Assembly: GCA_963457665.1 (NCBI GenBank)
Contig: OY735207.1
Coordinates: 60,613,344-60,677,343, forward strand
DNA: 64,000 bases
Origin: Thysanoteuthis rhombus
Taxonomy: Eukaryota; Mollusca; Cephalopoda; Oegopsida; Thysanoteuthidae
Direction of reading: 5' to 3'
Below, piece after piece: positions 10,934-23,667 of this stretch. A program made the position numbers and the translations under genes. Under the pieces are notes generated by a model, which was not told the DNA's origin, did not search any database, and saw nothing but the letters and a program-made list of their open reading frames with translations. Position 1 is the stretch's first letter; every line of letters starts with the position of its first letter.

Positions 10934-11519
10934 AAAGGTCAAAATATTTTTTTTAATTATGAAAATAAGATTTTCCAGAATGTGTTAAGTGGAGAGTTTT
11001 TTTTCGACTTTATTTTTATATGAAACAATTATGACGGACGACAATGACGATAACCAGACCCAAACCAAGTGACGTCATGCCACAAATAACCGTGACACAG
11101 TGACGTAGGCAAAAGCAGTTGACGAATTCATTCCCACTTCACGCCCAACTCAGGTTTTGTTAATCCCATTTTACAGGAACTATTAATAGAGGAGTTGAAA
11201 CGGGACACGGGGTTTCAGAAGGATATCATATGGAAAGATGAATTCTGTTTTGTTAACCATTTAGATTTTAATGAAGCAAGGGAGTTTGAGCCTAGCCCAG
11301 CCAAGCATCTGATGCCTAATTTTGCATATTTTGGATATTATTTCACTCGATGGTTTCGTTTTCACTAAATACAACCGAGTGATGTTCAGAATAGCCACAA
11401 AACCATACGCGAATAATTTGCTTCAAAGGCCTGCAGCACGAAAGATTTAGAACAGAGAAAAAAAGCTGAGAAAAAAAGGAAAATTAAATTTATTAATTAA
11501 ATTAAGATAAATTAGATTA
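10928..11519. other. No gene recognised
   Basis: Nothing supportable. Confidence 0.5.
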
Positions 11520-12230
11520 TAAGCTTATGAAGACGAGAGAAAAGAAGAGTGAGAATGAGGAAAGAAAGAAGGTGTGAAAAAGGAGAACGAAATGAAGGAG
11601 AAAGGGAGTGGAACTTCATGAAAGTGAAAATAAGATAAAGGAAAAGATGAAGAAAAGAATGAAGGAAAAGATGTATCTTTTAAGAGTGAAAAAATATTGA
11701 AGTAAAGAAGCAGGTGAGAGAAAAAAGGAAAAGATAAAAGGAGAGCCTGCGACCTTTGCAGGTGAGAAAAAGATGGAAGAAAAGATAAAAGAAATGACGG
11801 CGACTTTTACAGGTGAGAAAAAAGATGAAAAAATGAAGAAAGGAAGGGAGTAGTGGCTTATGAAAGTAGCAAAAAAACAAAAACAAAACAAACAAAAACA
11901 ACAAACAAAAAGATAAAGTGAAAGTAATTACGGCTTTTGAAGGCGACAGACAGAAAAAACAACAAAATTACGAGAAAAGAATCCCAGCTTTTGAAGATGA
12001 GGAGAGAAAGAAAAAAAAAAAAAAGAAGGAAGTCACAGCTTATGAAAGCGAAAAAAAAAGAAACAAGATTTTCTCGTCTTTTTTTAATTCGAAGGTGAGA
12101 AAAACATGAAGGAAAAGAAAAAAAAAAGGGTAGGGTGGTGTGGCTTATGAAGGTGATAAAAAAAGAAGAGGAAGAAGAAGCTGACAAAGACGATAAAGAT
12201 GAGATAAAAGGAGAAAACAAAGAATGATCA
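11520..12230 (+). repeat. Purine-rich degenerate minisatellite (~50-bp period)
   Basis: The + strand is overwhelmingly A and G. A core like GGCTTTTGAAGGTGAGAAAA recurs near 11749, 11800, 11853, 11932, 11987, 12034 and 12140, mostly 50-80 bp apart and embedded in AGAAAAGATGAAGG-like filler. The 63-codon ORF at 11918-12109 reads as a lysine/glutamate-rich periodic peptide, but this follows from the repeat. No start or splice evidence supports a gene. Confidence 0.6.
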
Positions 12231-12796
12231 TGGATAAAGGGAAGGAAACTTGACGAATATCACGAAGAAAATTAGCAGACAACTGAATAAAAGCCCCCCC
12301 CCCCTCAGAAAAACCAACCCAAAAAGAGATCATCGGAAGAAACGGAAATCTTCGAAAAGAAGGTGCAAATGCTTGACAGAAGAACATTAGACATGATTTA
12401 GCCGTGAAACTGATGACAAGATATATCTGACGCAGGAAAAAGAAGGGAGCGCAGAATCATCAAAATCTAGGGTTACTTAGTTTGGCTTTCATGGTACGAC
12501 CATTTGGAAAAAAAGTATTTTTCTTTTCTCCTATTTCCTTCTTCTTATCACTTAGCTTCAACTTTTGGCATTGATTGATTATCCCTCGAATAAAAATGGC
12601 CATCTCACTTTCATTTATGTATTTATTTATTTATTCATCTATTTATCTATTTATTTCTATCCTTCTTGAAGTTGCCCACGCTTTATCAATAATGATCCAC
12701 AATTTACAGCCAGTATAACTCTCCTTTAACTAGGAAGCATTCATAGAGCGCAGATCCCTGTCAAGTCCATTGTCAGTGAAAACGGAACGAAAATCA

Positions 12797-12853
<57 letters not shown>
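12797..12853. repeat. (AT)n-(GT)n microsatellite
   Basis: AT run followed by a short GT run. Confidence 0.95.
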
Positions 12854-13982
12854 CAGAAGAGAGAAATGTATGAATTTCCTTCATCAACTCCCATATTTAA
12901 TCAATATTTCCTTAGCACTTCCACAAAATATCATTAAGATACATTGAGAGCTTTTAGAGATATTTTGTGGATAAACGTAATTGAAAACATAAAAGTACAA
13001 AAAATCGAAATAAAAACCCCCGCCCTAGATCCGCTCCCAAATTTGATCAATTCTTCCTAAGCTCATTGCTCAAGTTAAAAATCTAGATCATTAAGATTCA
13101 TTGGGAACTTTTTGAAGATATTGTGCTAGGATGCTGAGGGTGTAAGAAGATCCAGAAGATTTGATCAATTCTCCCTCATGCCCTTCCTTCCACAAAACGT
13201 CACTGAATTTCATTCAATGCCTTTGGAGATATTGTGTGGATCTGACAGACAGATGTAAAGACAGGCAGACAGGCACGAGTGAATAGATATACCTCTTCTA
13301 CCTTCGTTAGCAGAGGTAATTATGGATAGCAATTTCCTCTTCTCGTTGCCAACGAATGGAAAGTCTATGGGTTGGTTTTTTCATCTGACAGAATTTACGA
13401 CACCCTCCAGCTTTGTTTTGCACAGTAAACGGAAACTGTCAGTTTATTTTACCAGAATTAACAGAACGATTATATTTTTGTTTATGGATGATCACATTTG
13501 ACACGTTTCCGCTCAATGACAGCTTACAATCTACAATATGTATTAGCATGGAAGTCCACGTGGAGTGCGGGGTAATCCCCTTCCCCGGGATCAAGCCTTC
13601 TCACCTAGGGCGAGGAAATAAAAAGTTGGAATCTTATCTATATCATAAAGTACTGACGTATGCATATATATTTGTACAGTAGGATGTCGAAAACTACGCA
13701 TCACAGAAGAGAAACAGGGCATGTCCGAAATCAACACGTATCTTAAGGTCGAATTTTGCAAAACAAAAGTCAATTTCTTAAGTGTCTGCGTTCGCGCAGT
13801 CTGAATGCTTTTCTGAGCGAGGTTGCGAACTGATCTTCCTGGGTTTGCTCGGGGGTATGGTGTGATCCAATTGGTGAAGGGAGGATGTACCTTCTCTTTT
13901 CCTTTGATGTCATGGAATCACAATAAAATATAGTTTGCTTACCAGTGTTAATAGTTTTAGAGTTTTTTTTCACCCTGGCAAC
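12854..13982. other. No gene recognised
   Basis: Intergenic-looking. 12890-13250 has loosely repeated GAGATATTGTG-like phrases. No domain seen. Confidence 0.4.
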
Positions 13983-15314
13983 GGTGGACACCCAAGGAAT
14001 CTAGCCATCCTATCCAACTTATGCCTCAAACAGATTCGAGTCCCAGAAGATTGGAACATTGCAATACTAATGCTACTATACAGAATGGAAAACCCGAAGG
14101 ATCTAAACAATTACAGGTCAATACTCTCCTGTATCTACAAACTTTCTACCCGTGATCATGAATCGAATGATCAAAACTTTGATGGAAACCAACCACGGGA
14201 ACTGACAGGATTTAGGAGAAGCTACTCGACCTTTGATCATCTCCATTCAGTAAGTCGACTAAACGAGAAAGCAGCCGAATACGAAATCCCACTGGTAATA
14301 ACATTTTTTGAATTTAAGAAGGCCTTCCACTCAGTGGAACTCCCCAGGGTCATTGATTCTATCTCACAAAGAGGCTCACAGCCCGTAGATGTCTGAGTCT
14401 TACAACATAAGCATCGACATAGCAGCCCCTTCATTAGGCCGCATTAAGACTCTGAACCCTTTCAACAAGGCCATATCAGCTCACGCAAACTCTTCACAGC
14501 CTTCCTCGGGATGATCTTCCAAAACTTACAACGGGAAAACAGAGAATGTACAGCAAATAAATGTGACCTCAGATTTACCGACGACATCGTCCTTTTTGTG
14601 GAGAACATTCACAACCCCCAAAGAACGCTAGACGAATCAAATGAAGAGAGCAAGGAATGATGCCTCCTCATGAACTTCATTAAAACAAATGACATGTACA
14701 ACAAACACGTAGCAAGACAATAACACGATCAGAATAAAAAACGCTGAGCTGAAGAAAACAGACCACTACATCTACCTAGGACATTCATCTAGAACAGCGA
14801 ATCTCCATGAGATCCTCAAAAGAAGAAATCAAACAAATGATCAGTCTAGGTTTTCGGTAGGACAATCTTCAAAAACTAGAAAATCACATTAACCTAAAAA
14901 AGAGGGATATACAACCAATGTATCCTCCTGATAGTCGACTGTGGTGCTGAAAAAAAACTAGACCAAAAGGTAAAAATGAGAACCATGCAAGGTGCACATG
15001 ACCGAATCATACTGGACATCATATGAAGAGATCACAAGATAGCACAGTATATAAGAGAAAAAAAAAACAGGAGTCCGAGATACGGAACCATTAGAGAACT
15101 CAAATGTCTATCATGTTGCGAAAATGTCTGACAATTGCTGGACAACACAACTCACAACATGAAATCCGAGAGATCATATACGAAACTGGCTGGAAAATAT
15201 GAAATGATGTTATGAATCAAACAAGTTCAGAAATGATTAGTTCTGACCATGTCAGAGAAGTCTGGCGAATCCTGTGAAGGTCCATGTCTGACGATGGACG
15301 CTAAAAGGCTGATG
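13983..15314 (+). pseudogene. RTE-type LINE reverse transcriptase, decayed
   Basis: Conceptual translation follows the RTE reverse transcriptase order. PEDWNIAILMLLY and LNNYRSILS correspond to the early RT segment. LTGFRRSYSTFDHLHSV is the conserved GFR..ST..H block. FFEFKKAFHSVE is motif A, but the catalytic Asp is replaced by Glu. RFTDDIVLF near 14570 is motif C with FADD worn to FTDD. Near 15050-15120 comes the C-terminal stretch of RTE proteins, and the copy ends at the family 3' end (GACGATGGACGCTAAA). Stops and frameshifts occur throughout; the longest open piece is 13935-14396. The endonuclease domain is absent, so this is a 5'-truncated dead copy. Confidence 0.85.
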
Positions 15315-15994
15315 TCCCTTTATATAAAAAGACCGTCTTACCATTGAAAAACATATATCCGAACGTGCCCTTTCTGCCCCCTACACCTTGGAAGTATATC
15401 CTTTTGTACTCCATCCCCCAAAATATATCCTCTTGCCCCACCTCCCCAACAGGAAAGGGGCAGCAGACGCCCACGTGTATTAGTCTCTTTATTGGCCGTC
15501 AATAGGTAATAGTATATATCAGCTTTCGTAGCTGCCGCTAGATTTATGATGAGGTAAGAAGAGTCAATTCTAGATATGTGCAACCCAATAAAATTTTTCT
15601 GTCATTGGCATGTGTTGATGTTTAAAAAAAAATAGCTTCACGTAGTAAGTGTATCAGTTCCATTAGACTATAGCAAATCCGTATAGAGTAGCGCACAATT
15701 AATCATCTCCTAAGTAAACATGACTCTGCTTGTATTACAGTAAAGTCTCGTTGTAACGGTGTTCATGCCTTCTACCGAGCAAATTGAAAAAGATGGATTA
15801 TTCTCTTGCCGTATCGTTCAATTTTGCACAATGTTAAAGAAATCTTCAAAGTGTTCACTTTATTGCTTGTGCATTCGGTCAAAAGTAGGGAGGCATTTGT
15901 AAATCCGATGAAAAACTTTTTGAGTTGCGAAAACGTGATTATTTTTGCTACTATATACCTTCATCTAAATTGTTGTTGCTTTTTATCGCAGCTA
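15315..15994. other. No gene; MITE-end-like motif near 15735
   Basis: TACAGTAAAGTCTCGTTG followed by TAACGG resembles the terminal sequence of TA-inserting miniature elements; no second end found. 15360-15470 is C/T-rich. Confidence 0.35.
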
Positions 15995-16150
15995 AAATCT
16001 GGCGCGGTAATCTTCAGCGAGTAAATCAAGAGTGCAGATCGGAACAAAGAAGTTCCCAGTGAAAATCGAACTCACAACTGTGTACACCGGAAGGTGGCTC
16101 GCTTGACGTGCAATCGTTCTTACCACCTAAACTAATGGAACTTAACGGCA
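15995..16150 (-). mobile_element. tRNA-derived SINE relic (S2)
   Basis: Minus strand: TTTAGGTGGTAAGAACGA (A-box-like) and GTGAGTTCGATTTTCAC (good B box) about 45 bp apart, followed by a non-tRNA body. An acceptor stem cannot be formed, so a SINE head is more likely than a tRNA gene. Confidence 0.5.
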
Positions 16151-16244
16151 GCAGTCAATCCAAATCAGGCCCTTAAGCTCATTGCCTACCCACAATCTCC
16201 TCTGCACCATTTTTTGTTATCATCTGGTAGCTCAGTTTAATATA

Positions 16245-16520
16245 CGTTCATTTTTATTCACTTTAATTGATTAGGTATTACAAATCATTTTCAATAATGT
16301 TAGCTACTATTTACCTTCATCTTAATTGTTGTTAGCTCTCTTTCTTCGTAACTGAACTCTAATCTAAACTCTATAAAGCTGGGTAATTTTCGATGCTGAA
16401 TAAATAAATTAACTACGTGGGTAGGAATGAAGAATAAATTCCAAGTAGGATTAATCTAAGTTGAAGGTAAATAGTAGCAAAAATTAATAATAATGATTTG
16501 CAATACTTCATCTACTAAAA
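16245..16520. repeat. Inverted pair of a short repeat (TACTATTTACCTTCA family)
   Basis: GCTACTATTTACCTTCAT with flanking AATCATT occurs at ~16255-16325 (+) and inverted at ~16455-16515. A third, direct copy starts near 15948. The inverted arms could fold into a stem about 60-70 bp long with mismatches. Confidence 0.55.
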
Positions 16521-16529
16521 CAAATGAAA

Positions 16530-17130
16530 ATAAAATTAAGAACCGTGTTCCACACCTACTTGAATAAGCAAACATCGGCCAGTCTCAGGAGACTTATCTT
16601 TCTTTTCTTGTGATGCTAAACTATGAAATCGCCAAATTATTGTAACCCCATTAGGTAAAAGAAGCCTTCAAAGCTGATATCCTCTCTCGACAACGTCCCT
16701 TTTCCGCCATGGTGGTCCGTTCAGTTGAAGTGCCACTCATCAAAAGTCGACCACCGAACGTCTGGTAAAGGATGGTTCCTGACTGGGTGCCTGACAAGCA
16801 CCCATCCCAGATACTTTAATAGTAACATGTGGATCACTAGAACCTATATTTACTTACAGCTTCCTCTTTTGTAGAATGTTACAACCGACCCCGGCTAAGG
16901 AACAGGGGAAGTTTTTGAAGCATTTCAATCTGGGGATTCAGAAAATCTTAAAAGTGCACTCAAATGCAAAATGTCTCAACCAGAGAATAAAATGAAAATT
17001 GAACTTGATTTGGTTTTTTTTCCTCCTAAACGGAGAGTTCTAAATAAAGTTCCAAAAACATTATCATCAGTAGTTCGAATGGGAACGTAATTCTACGGCA
17101 ACTTTCACAACTTCCATTTTGTGTTTTTGT
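16530..17130. other. No gene recognised
   Basis: Nothing supportable. Confidence 0.5.
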
Positions 17131-17178
17131 CTTATTCTGAGGAAGCTATAACCAGCAAAACATGTCTATAAATAATCG
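17131..17178 (+). ncRNA. Hammerhead-ribozyme-like motif
   Basis: TTATT (17132-17136) precedes an intact CTGAGGA (CUGANGA consensus, 17137-17143). Then come AGC...AGC as stem II, AAAA in place of GAAA (17157-17160), CATG, and AATAA (17171-17175), which pairs with the leading TTATT as stem I. One catalytic base is lost, so it is probably inactive. Confidence 0.4.
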
Positions 17179-17254
17179 ATTTTACAAACGTGTTTTTCAA
17201 CATTATGTCAATTATTTATATCATCCTGTTATATATCATATGAAAATACTGATT

Positions 17255-17535
17255 ATATATAAATAAACATATATATATGCTTGTTTGTGTATGTGTGTTT
17301 ATACATGCGCATGTGTATATATATATATGTGTGTGCGTGAGTGTATATAGGTGTGCATATATATGTGTTTATGTGTTCATATGTATGTGCATACATATGT
17401 GCATATATATGTGTGTGTATATATTTATATATATGTGTATATATATACATATTAAAGCATGTATATATGTATATGTGTGCGTTTGTATGTATATGAGTCT
17501 ATATATAATATATATGTATGCTAGTGCGTAGTGCT
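17255..17535. repeat. Compound TA/TG microsatellite
   Basis: Long interrupted mixture of ATAT and TGTG runs. ORFs here are low-complexity artefacts. Confidence 0.9.
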
Positions 17536-17919
17536 ATCATACGTAGAAATATATCGTACATCAGAAAGAAAAACGTGAAAATATCATTTTTCTTTTTCCG
17601 TGTATTACGTAACAGCTGTGCAAGACTGTCTCGCGAACGGAAGTGAGAACATCTTCTCCCGGTTCCCTATTTCCGGCATTTGCATGATTTACTCGTCGAC
17701 CTCGTGGGAAAAGCCCACCCAAAGCCCCCCTTGGAGGCGGTACCCAATTTTTAAAAAAAAGTTACGTTTTACAACTAATTGTTAATGACAATTGCAAATG
17801 TCAGGAATTTGACTCAGATCAGCACTCAACTTCTGGCCAACTGAACTGAGCAGGTCATCTGTTAATAGATTGAAAATCCAATGATCGCATGAAATGGAAA
17901 CGTGTTGTAACATTTGTAC
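17536..17919. other. No gene recognised
   Basis: A 61-codon ORF at 17600-17785 has no recognisable domain. Confidence 0.5.
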
Positions 17920-18099
17920 CAGAGGCGTAACACAAGGGAGTGGCAGTCTCCCCTTCGAGTAGGTGAAAAGGGGTGCGAAACTTTCTCTAGCCTGTAATGA
18001 TTGTTATTTTATAATCACACCCTCATCCCTTGGATATTGCACAACATCCCACGAGGTGGTCTTTGCTTCCGGGTACTGATAACCTTTGCTACGCCACAG
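17920..18099. mobile_element. Candidate 180-bp MITE
   Basis: Ends are imperfect inverted repeats: CAGAGGCGTAAC at the left against CTGTGGCGTAGC read inward from the right. Flanking octamers (ATTTGTAC left, AGTGTTAC right) match at 5 of 8, which could be a worn target duplication. The element has no ORF and its superfamily is unassigned. Confidence 0.4.
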
Positions 18100-18494
18100 A
18101 GTGTTACATATAGATACGAGCATATTCAAACAGTTATATAGTCATCGTATTCACATATTATGATAAACCGAGGGATTCTGTCTGTTCATCTCTCTCTCGC
18201 TCCCTTCTCCTCTTGCTATCTATGTTTCTATGTATTTATTTATCTATATTTCTTTTTGTATATATTCTGATGTGAATGATACGAAGTTTTGTTTATAATA
18301 AAAACGTTCAATATTCTTAATTGAATAGAGCTAGTTTAATGAATACGGAATAATGAGATGAAGTCGTAAAAATCGAGCAGAAGCGTGAAACAAATCTGTA
18401 GTGAGGATCCCATAAGTATGTACACACACATACACACAGAACCATACACACATATAAGTGGACTACTTGAGCTACCGATTGCTCTCCAAAAACC

Positions 18495-18587
<93 letters not shown>
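18495..18587. repeat. (AT)n-(GA)n microsatellite
   Basis: Short AT run followed by ~38 GA units. Confidence 0.95.
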
Positions 18588-18588
<1 letters not shown>

Positions 18589-18912
18589 AAAGAGCGAGTC
18601 TGAAAACACATTTTTCAAAGATTTCTGTAGATATAAACAATCTGGGGGTGGTTGGGTGATAGGTTTCCCGTTGTAACCGCAAGTTTTCTTCGTGAGATGC
18701 TTTCAAGGAATATACGAGAAACAACGAATAAAAGAAAACACGCACACATTACAAGAAACGAAAAAACGATACCATTTCTTCGCTTTCATAAGTTGAACCG
18801 TGTCTTCTCTTTGATTATAAGGTCGTTAATCCACGCCTAGTTTAATGATGAGCAGATAGAATTAAAAGGAAAATAACGTTTTGAAACAGAACAAAGTATA
18901 AGAAAAAAAAAA

Positions 18913-19290
18913 GACAGGTCTGGCTAGTCACAGTAGAAACAGTCACACGACCAACCTCCTTTGGCAGCATACCATGTTAGCAGTGATCAATCAAAACATC
19001 GGAAGAATGAATGAGTTACTCCTCGCTTTTGTCGGACAGTGATCACTAAAAAGTCTGAATTTTCAAAAAACAAGTGCACAAACCAGAGATCAATTTAGCA
19101 TGGACTTACATTGTAAACTGGACACCCCCTCACACACACACACGAAAAAAAGTATTCCGGTGGAATTAAGAAAATGTTTTTGTTGACATGATAAAGCGTA
19201 AATGTTGAAAATTTCAGCCTTGTAGTTCCATTGATGCTCTAAGTACACAAGATACATGCATAGCCAGCCAGCCAGCCAGCCAGTTAACTC
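18913..19290 (-). repeat. Family D repeat, copy 1
   Basis: Begins GACAGGTCTGGCTAGTCAC and ends with tandem CAGC units (19264-19282). The whole is the reverse complement of the repeat at 24752-25107, 39575-39902, 53290-53607 and 57236-57890. Contains paired TGATCA-type palindromes. Confidence 0.65.
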
Positions 19291-20141
19291 GAAAATTAAG
19301 AAAAACCTATTTTAACTATTTTGGTGATAATTTGATGACAGTTTTTATTGACAGTTTCAAATATAGACGTACGAAGAAAAAGCAAAAAGTGAAAATAACG
19401 TCCACTGTTTGTTTTGCAATAAATCGCTATAGAGGCAGCGAGAATCATTTTCCTTTTTATCGCCTACACACCAGTTTCCTGTACCTTCCTTCAACCAAAC
19501 CCCCATGACTCAGTCTAATGTACCATCATCGACATCTTTGGGATCTTGTAACACTCAAATATTTTGTAAATAATTAATGGTAATTACTTCTTTGCTTTAC
19601 ACGATTTGGGTTTACAAAATGTTTTGATATGAATGTTCCACTTTCGTATTACCGGGGGAAAGCTGTTTTAAAAGAGATACAGAAATCATCCAAACGCCAT
19701 TATTACGAAAGTGCTAATCACCTGATGTAGAACGATTTTTATCAAACTGGTATTGCCCAACACTTGCAATCGTGGTTCGTTCAATGCCCATTGGTTCTCC
19801 TGATCTTATGCCAAACTCAGGTAAACCATTAACTGAAAATGCTTATAGGGTATGAGAAACTTTAATCTATGGCCTTAAACAAGAGGCAGCCAGTAAAGGT
19901 TCAAAGGTTTGCAAAACTATTACCCTAAACGCCGCGTCAAGGTAACCCGGTTGTTCCCTGCAGTCGCAGTTGTATGTGGTGTTAATTTGAACAGACAAAG
20001 CGAGTAGAAATAAAAGCAAAAATTCAACTGGAAACGCTTTCGTCAATCTCAAAAGGAACTGACACGCCCCGAATCTGAAGCTCTTCAACGAATCGCGTTA
20101 AGCTAGAAAAACATCTCTTACAGGAACTCTGCGTATAATTA
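19291..20141. other. No gene; weak open stretch on minus strand at 19885-20088
   Basis: The minus-strand frame has a hydrophobic run (FLLLFLLALSV), then NCDCREQ, and a possible splice donor (TTTAGG/GTAATAG), but no ATG (it opens TTG) and no acceptor in frame. I treat it as chance. Confidence 0.3.
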
Positions 20142-20400
20142 GGAAGCTCACTGCTATCGTCTGATTTCGTCTTTTAGAAGAGAGTAAGGACCACAAGTGG
20201 ATCAGGTGTGGAATGGCTCAACATATTGGGAGTGTGAGAGGAGAGTTCAAAGAACTCAGTTCTAAGAGCTCACTACTGACTGTTATAGTCTGATCTAGTC
20301 TTTTAAAAGAATGCAAGGGCCAAGAGTGGATCAGGTGTGAAGTGGCTCCGCTGAAAGCCTTATAGGCAGTGTGTGAGAGCGGTTCAATGAACTTAGTTCT
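20142..20400 (+). repeat. Tandem duplication of a ~130-bp unit
   Basis: 20142-20265 and 20266-20400 share AGTCTTTTAAAAGA-like, GTGGATCAGGTGTGAA, GGCTC and GTTCTAA blocks in the same order. The second copy leads straight into the GA array. Confidence 0.65.
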
Positions 20401-20404
20401 AATA

Positions 20405-20407
<3 letters not shown>

Positions 20408-20482
<75 letters not shown>
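20408..20482. repeat. (GA)n microsatellite
   Basis: About 37 GA units. Confidence 0.95.
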
Positions 20483-20486
<4 letters not shown>

Positions 20487-20999
20487 AGGTATCGGGTGTA
20501 ACTTGCGTTGGAGGGAGAGTACATGGGACTTCAGATCAAGGTTCTGCATTCTAAATATGACAGAACCTCAGAAAGTCAGCAGGTACAGCGATTGAAATGG
20601 TGTGATATTAAACAATAAAATAAGTGAAAGTTGCTGCAGAGTTAATTTTGAATTGTACCCTGATAGAGGCACCTTGCGATGTTGCAATTATCAAAACAAT
20701 TTGTTTCGCAGATAATTTATTAGTGTCGTGAGTTAGGTCATCTTGAAAACCCCACCATTGTGATCCATGCAAGACTTCAACTTGGCACTCTGCTACGAAG
20801 GGTTGATTAAATTAATCATTACTATTTTAGTGAGTTCTATCCTCCCAGAGTACCCCAAATTTGTGACCTTTCTTGGTCTTCATATATTGCTATTTTTCAA
20901 TGATTAGCTGGGTCTAACACCAGGATACTAGTAAGGCTCAAACACACAACACTAGCAATCTGCCCAAAGAACAAATAGAATAACCAAAAATCATATAGC
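20483..20999. other. No gene recognised
   Basis: Nothing supportable. Confidence 0.5.
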
Positions 21000-21065
21000 C
21001 TATGACTAACCAGTAGTGTCATTCAAAGATAACGGCTTTACCAACTGAGCTAATGCCCCCCGGCT
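20930..21065 (-). mobile_element. tRNA-derived SINE head (S3)
   Basis: Minus strand: GGGGGCATTAGCTCAGTT has a near-ideal A box (TAGCTCAGTTGG), but the next B-box-like motif (GTGTTTGAGCC) is ~115 bp away instead of 30-50. The cloverleaf is therefore broken and this reads as a tRNA-derived repeat, not a gene. Confidence 0.45.
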
Positions 21066-21416
21066 CCCTCGTTAAGACAACTGCATTGTCGAGGTAGGTT
21101 GGTGTGCATATTAATTGATGCTTACGACTGGAAACGTAGTTGGTGGCCTTGGTATTTACTGGGAAAAGGGTAAAACAAAAGGTCTTAGAAAACACATGCA
21201 ACCTTTAAGTGAATGTTGGTAAACAATATTCTTGAATAATAGACTCTAGCTCGCCGGATTGCAAGTAGAGAGTCTTGTACCACACACAGTTGGCCTTCAG
21301 GACTTCGCAGTTTATTTCAGATCTAATCAAAACAAGCTTCTTGCCAAAACAAAACAAAAAAAAGTACAGCGATGGGTAGATGAGAGTTAATGAGAAAGAG
21401 AGAAAATGAGGAAATG

Positions 21417-21417
<1 letters not shown>

Positions 21418-21464
<47 letters not shown>
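21418..21464. repeat. (GA)n microsatellite
   Basis: Pure GA run. Confidence 0.95.
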
Positions 21465-21467
<3 letters not shown>

Positions 21468-21669
21468 CGTGCTACGCTAGGTGAATAAGTCTTTTCATAT
21501 GTATCTGTGTCAGTTTTACCATTTTGAATCATCGTAGCCCAACAAATGGCCGACCAATCTGTTAAATGGGCTACAGATTTTTTTTCTCTCTCTTTTTGAG
21601 CGTCCGCGTGTCCGTGTGTCAGTTTGACCACAGGCATGTCTGGTCACATTGTTCGAGCTACAACCTTGG

Positions 21670-22610
21670 AAATTTCGTTGGACATAGACTTTCCCCCAGG
21701 ATTCGCCACTTTTCTCTATCGTGGGCATCGCAGAACCATATTTTCTAAATTTGTCTAGTTAATCTCTCCATCTCGTATTCTGACGACCTGATCTCTGGGG
21801 ATCCATGTTGTGAGTCGTGCTGTCTATCGGTTGTCAGTCATTCTTGCAACATGGCCTGCCCATTGCCATTTAAGTTTTCTAATAGATTCTATGATGTCTC
21901 TGACTTCCGTTTTCTTCCTTATATACTGTGCTATCTTGTGATCTCTCCATGTGAGGTTTAGCATAATTCTTTCATGTGCGCGTTGCATGCTTCTCAGTTT
22001 GCGAATCTGTCTCTTGGTAAGGTTCCATGTTTCAGCTCCATAATGACTATCAAGTGGATGCATTGGTTGTATACTCTTCTTTTTAGGATTATTTTGATCG
22101 ACTTGTTTGTGAAGGTTGACCTTGCTCTGTCTAGGCGTGCCATCCTAGGGTGATTTTTTGCTTGATCTTTTCCTCTTTCGGGGGTTTCATTGAGATTCGT
22201 TGTCCTAGGTAGATATAGTGGTCTACATTCCCCGGTTTTGCATCTTCGATTTTGACAGTTATGTCCTTATTCTCAATGTGATTGTTGCACATGGTTTTTG
22301 TTTAACTGAAGTTCATGTGTAGGCCGAATTTTTTGCATTCTTCGTTTAGTTCATCTAGCATTAGTTGGAGGTCATGTAGGTTCTCTGCGAAAAGGATGAT
22401 GTCGTCTGCAAATCTTAGGTTGCTCAGATATTCGCCGTCTAATTTGATTCCTCTATTTTCCCAGTCCAGGTTTCGGAAGATCATCTCAAGGCTGGCCGTG
22501 AAGAGTTTGGATGAGCTGGTATCAACTTGTCTTACTCTTTTTTGAAATTGGAAGGGTTCAGAGTCCTTATGTAGCCTGATGTTCATTGGATATCTGACAT
22601 CCAAAAACGT
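21670..22610 (-). pseudogene. RTE-type LINE, 5'-truncated copy
   Basis: Minus strand translation gives the second half of an RTE reverse transcriptase. KLFTASLEMIFRNLDWENRG is followed by NLRFADDIILFAEN, motif C with the FADD catalytic pair intact. Next are the linker DLQLMLDELNEECKKFGL and then, after frameshifts near 22080-22300, the C-terminal segment AETWNLTKRQIRKLRSMQRA ... KLKWQWAGHVARMTDNR. The copy runs to the usual 3' end at ~21670 (GGCGAATCC ... AAAGTCTATGTCC). It is the least decayed RTE piece in the window but lacks the endonuclease, motif A and the start of RT. Confidence 0.85.
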
Positions 22611-22649
22611 TGGATCATAATAATGTTTTTTAATGTCTAGTGTTTAAAT

Positions 22650-22651
<2 letters not shown>

Positions 22652-22686
<35 letters not shown>
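22652..22686. repeat. (AT)n microsatellite
   Basis: Pure AT run just upstream (on the - strand) of the truncated RTE. Confidence 0.95.
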
Positions 22687-22690
<4 letters not shown>

Positions 22691-22874
22691 AGAAAACTCT
22701 ATATGCGTGTGTGTGCGTATGTGTGTGTGTGTGCGTAGACATACAAATATATGATCAGTGGATGGTGTGGATGAATTGGCAAAACGTTAAAATAAACTAA
22801 GATGTCTCATTTATACACAACAAGGTATTCTGAATTGTCATTTGAATCTAATACGCATGTATATATAACAGCAA

Positions 22875-23412
<538 letters not shown>

Positions 23413-23413
23413 A

Positions 23414-23426
23414 ATACACACACACA

Positions 23427-23488
<62 letters not shown>

Positions 23489-23490
23489 CA
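23414..23490. repeat. (CA)n-(CT)n-(TA)n-(TG)n compound microsatellite
   Basis: Four dinucleotide runs follow each other without spacer. Confidence 0.95.
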
Positions 23491-23645
23491 TGTATGTATG
23501 TGTGTGTATGTGATTATGTATAGTTATGTAGAATCAAGAATGGATAGAATGATTTATACACACAAGCACGTGCACACGCACACACACACACACATATATA
23601 TACTAGGATAGATTGATCGATATTAGCAGCGTGATATACATATAT

Positions 23646-23667
23646 TGATAGATAGATGGATAGATTT

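Noticed and set aside
11616..12220. Overlapping 74-120-codon minus-strand ORFs rich in F, S and L
   Set aside because: Antisense of the purine-rich minisatellite; low-complexity artefact.
19867..20088. Minus-strand ORF with a hydrophobic segment resembling a signal peptide
   Set aside because: Opens with TTG, an in-frame stop lies just upstream, and there is no acceptor site in frame; the hydrophobic run is short.
20990..21065. Possible tRNA gene (TAGCTCAGTTGG on the minus strand)
   Set aside because: No B box at proper distance and no acceptor stem; interpreted as a SINE head.
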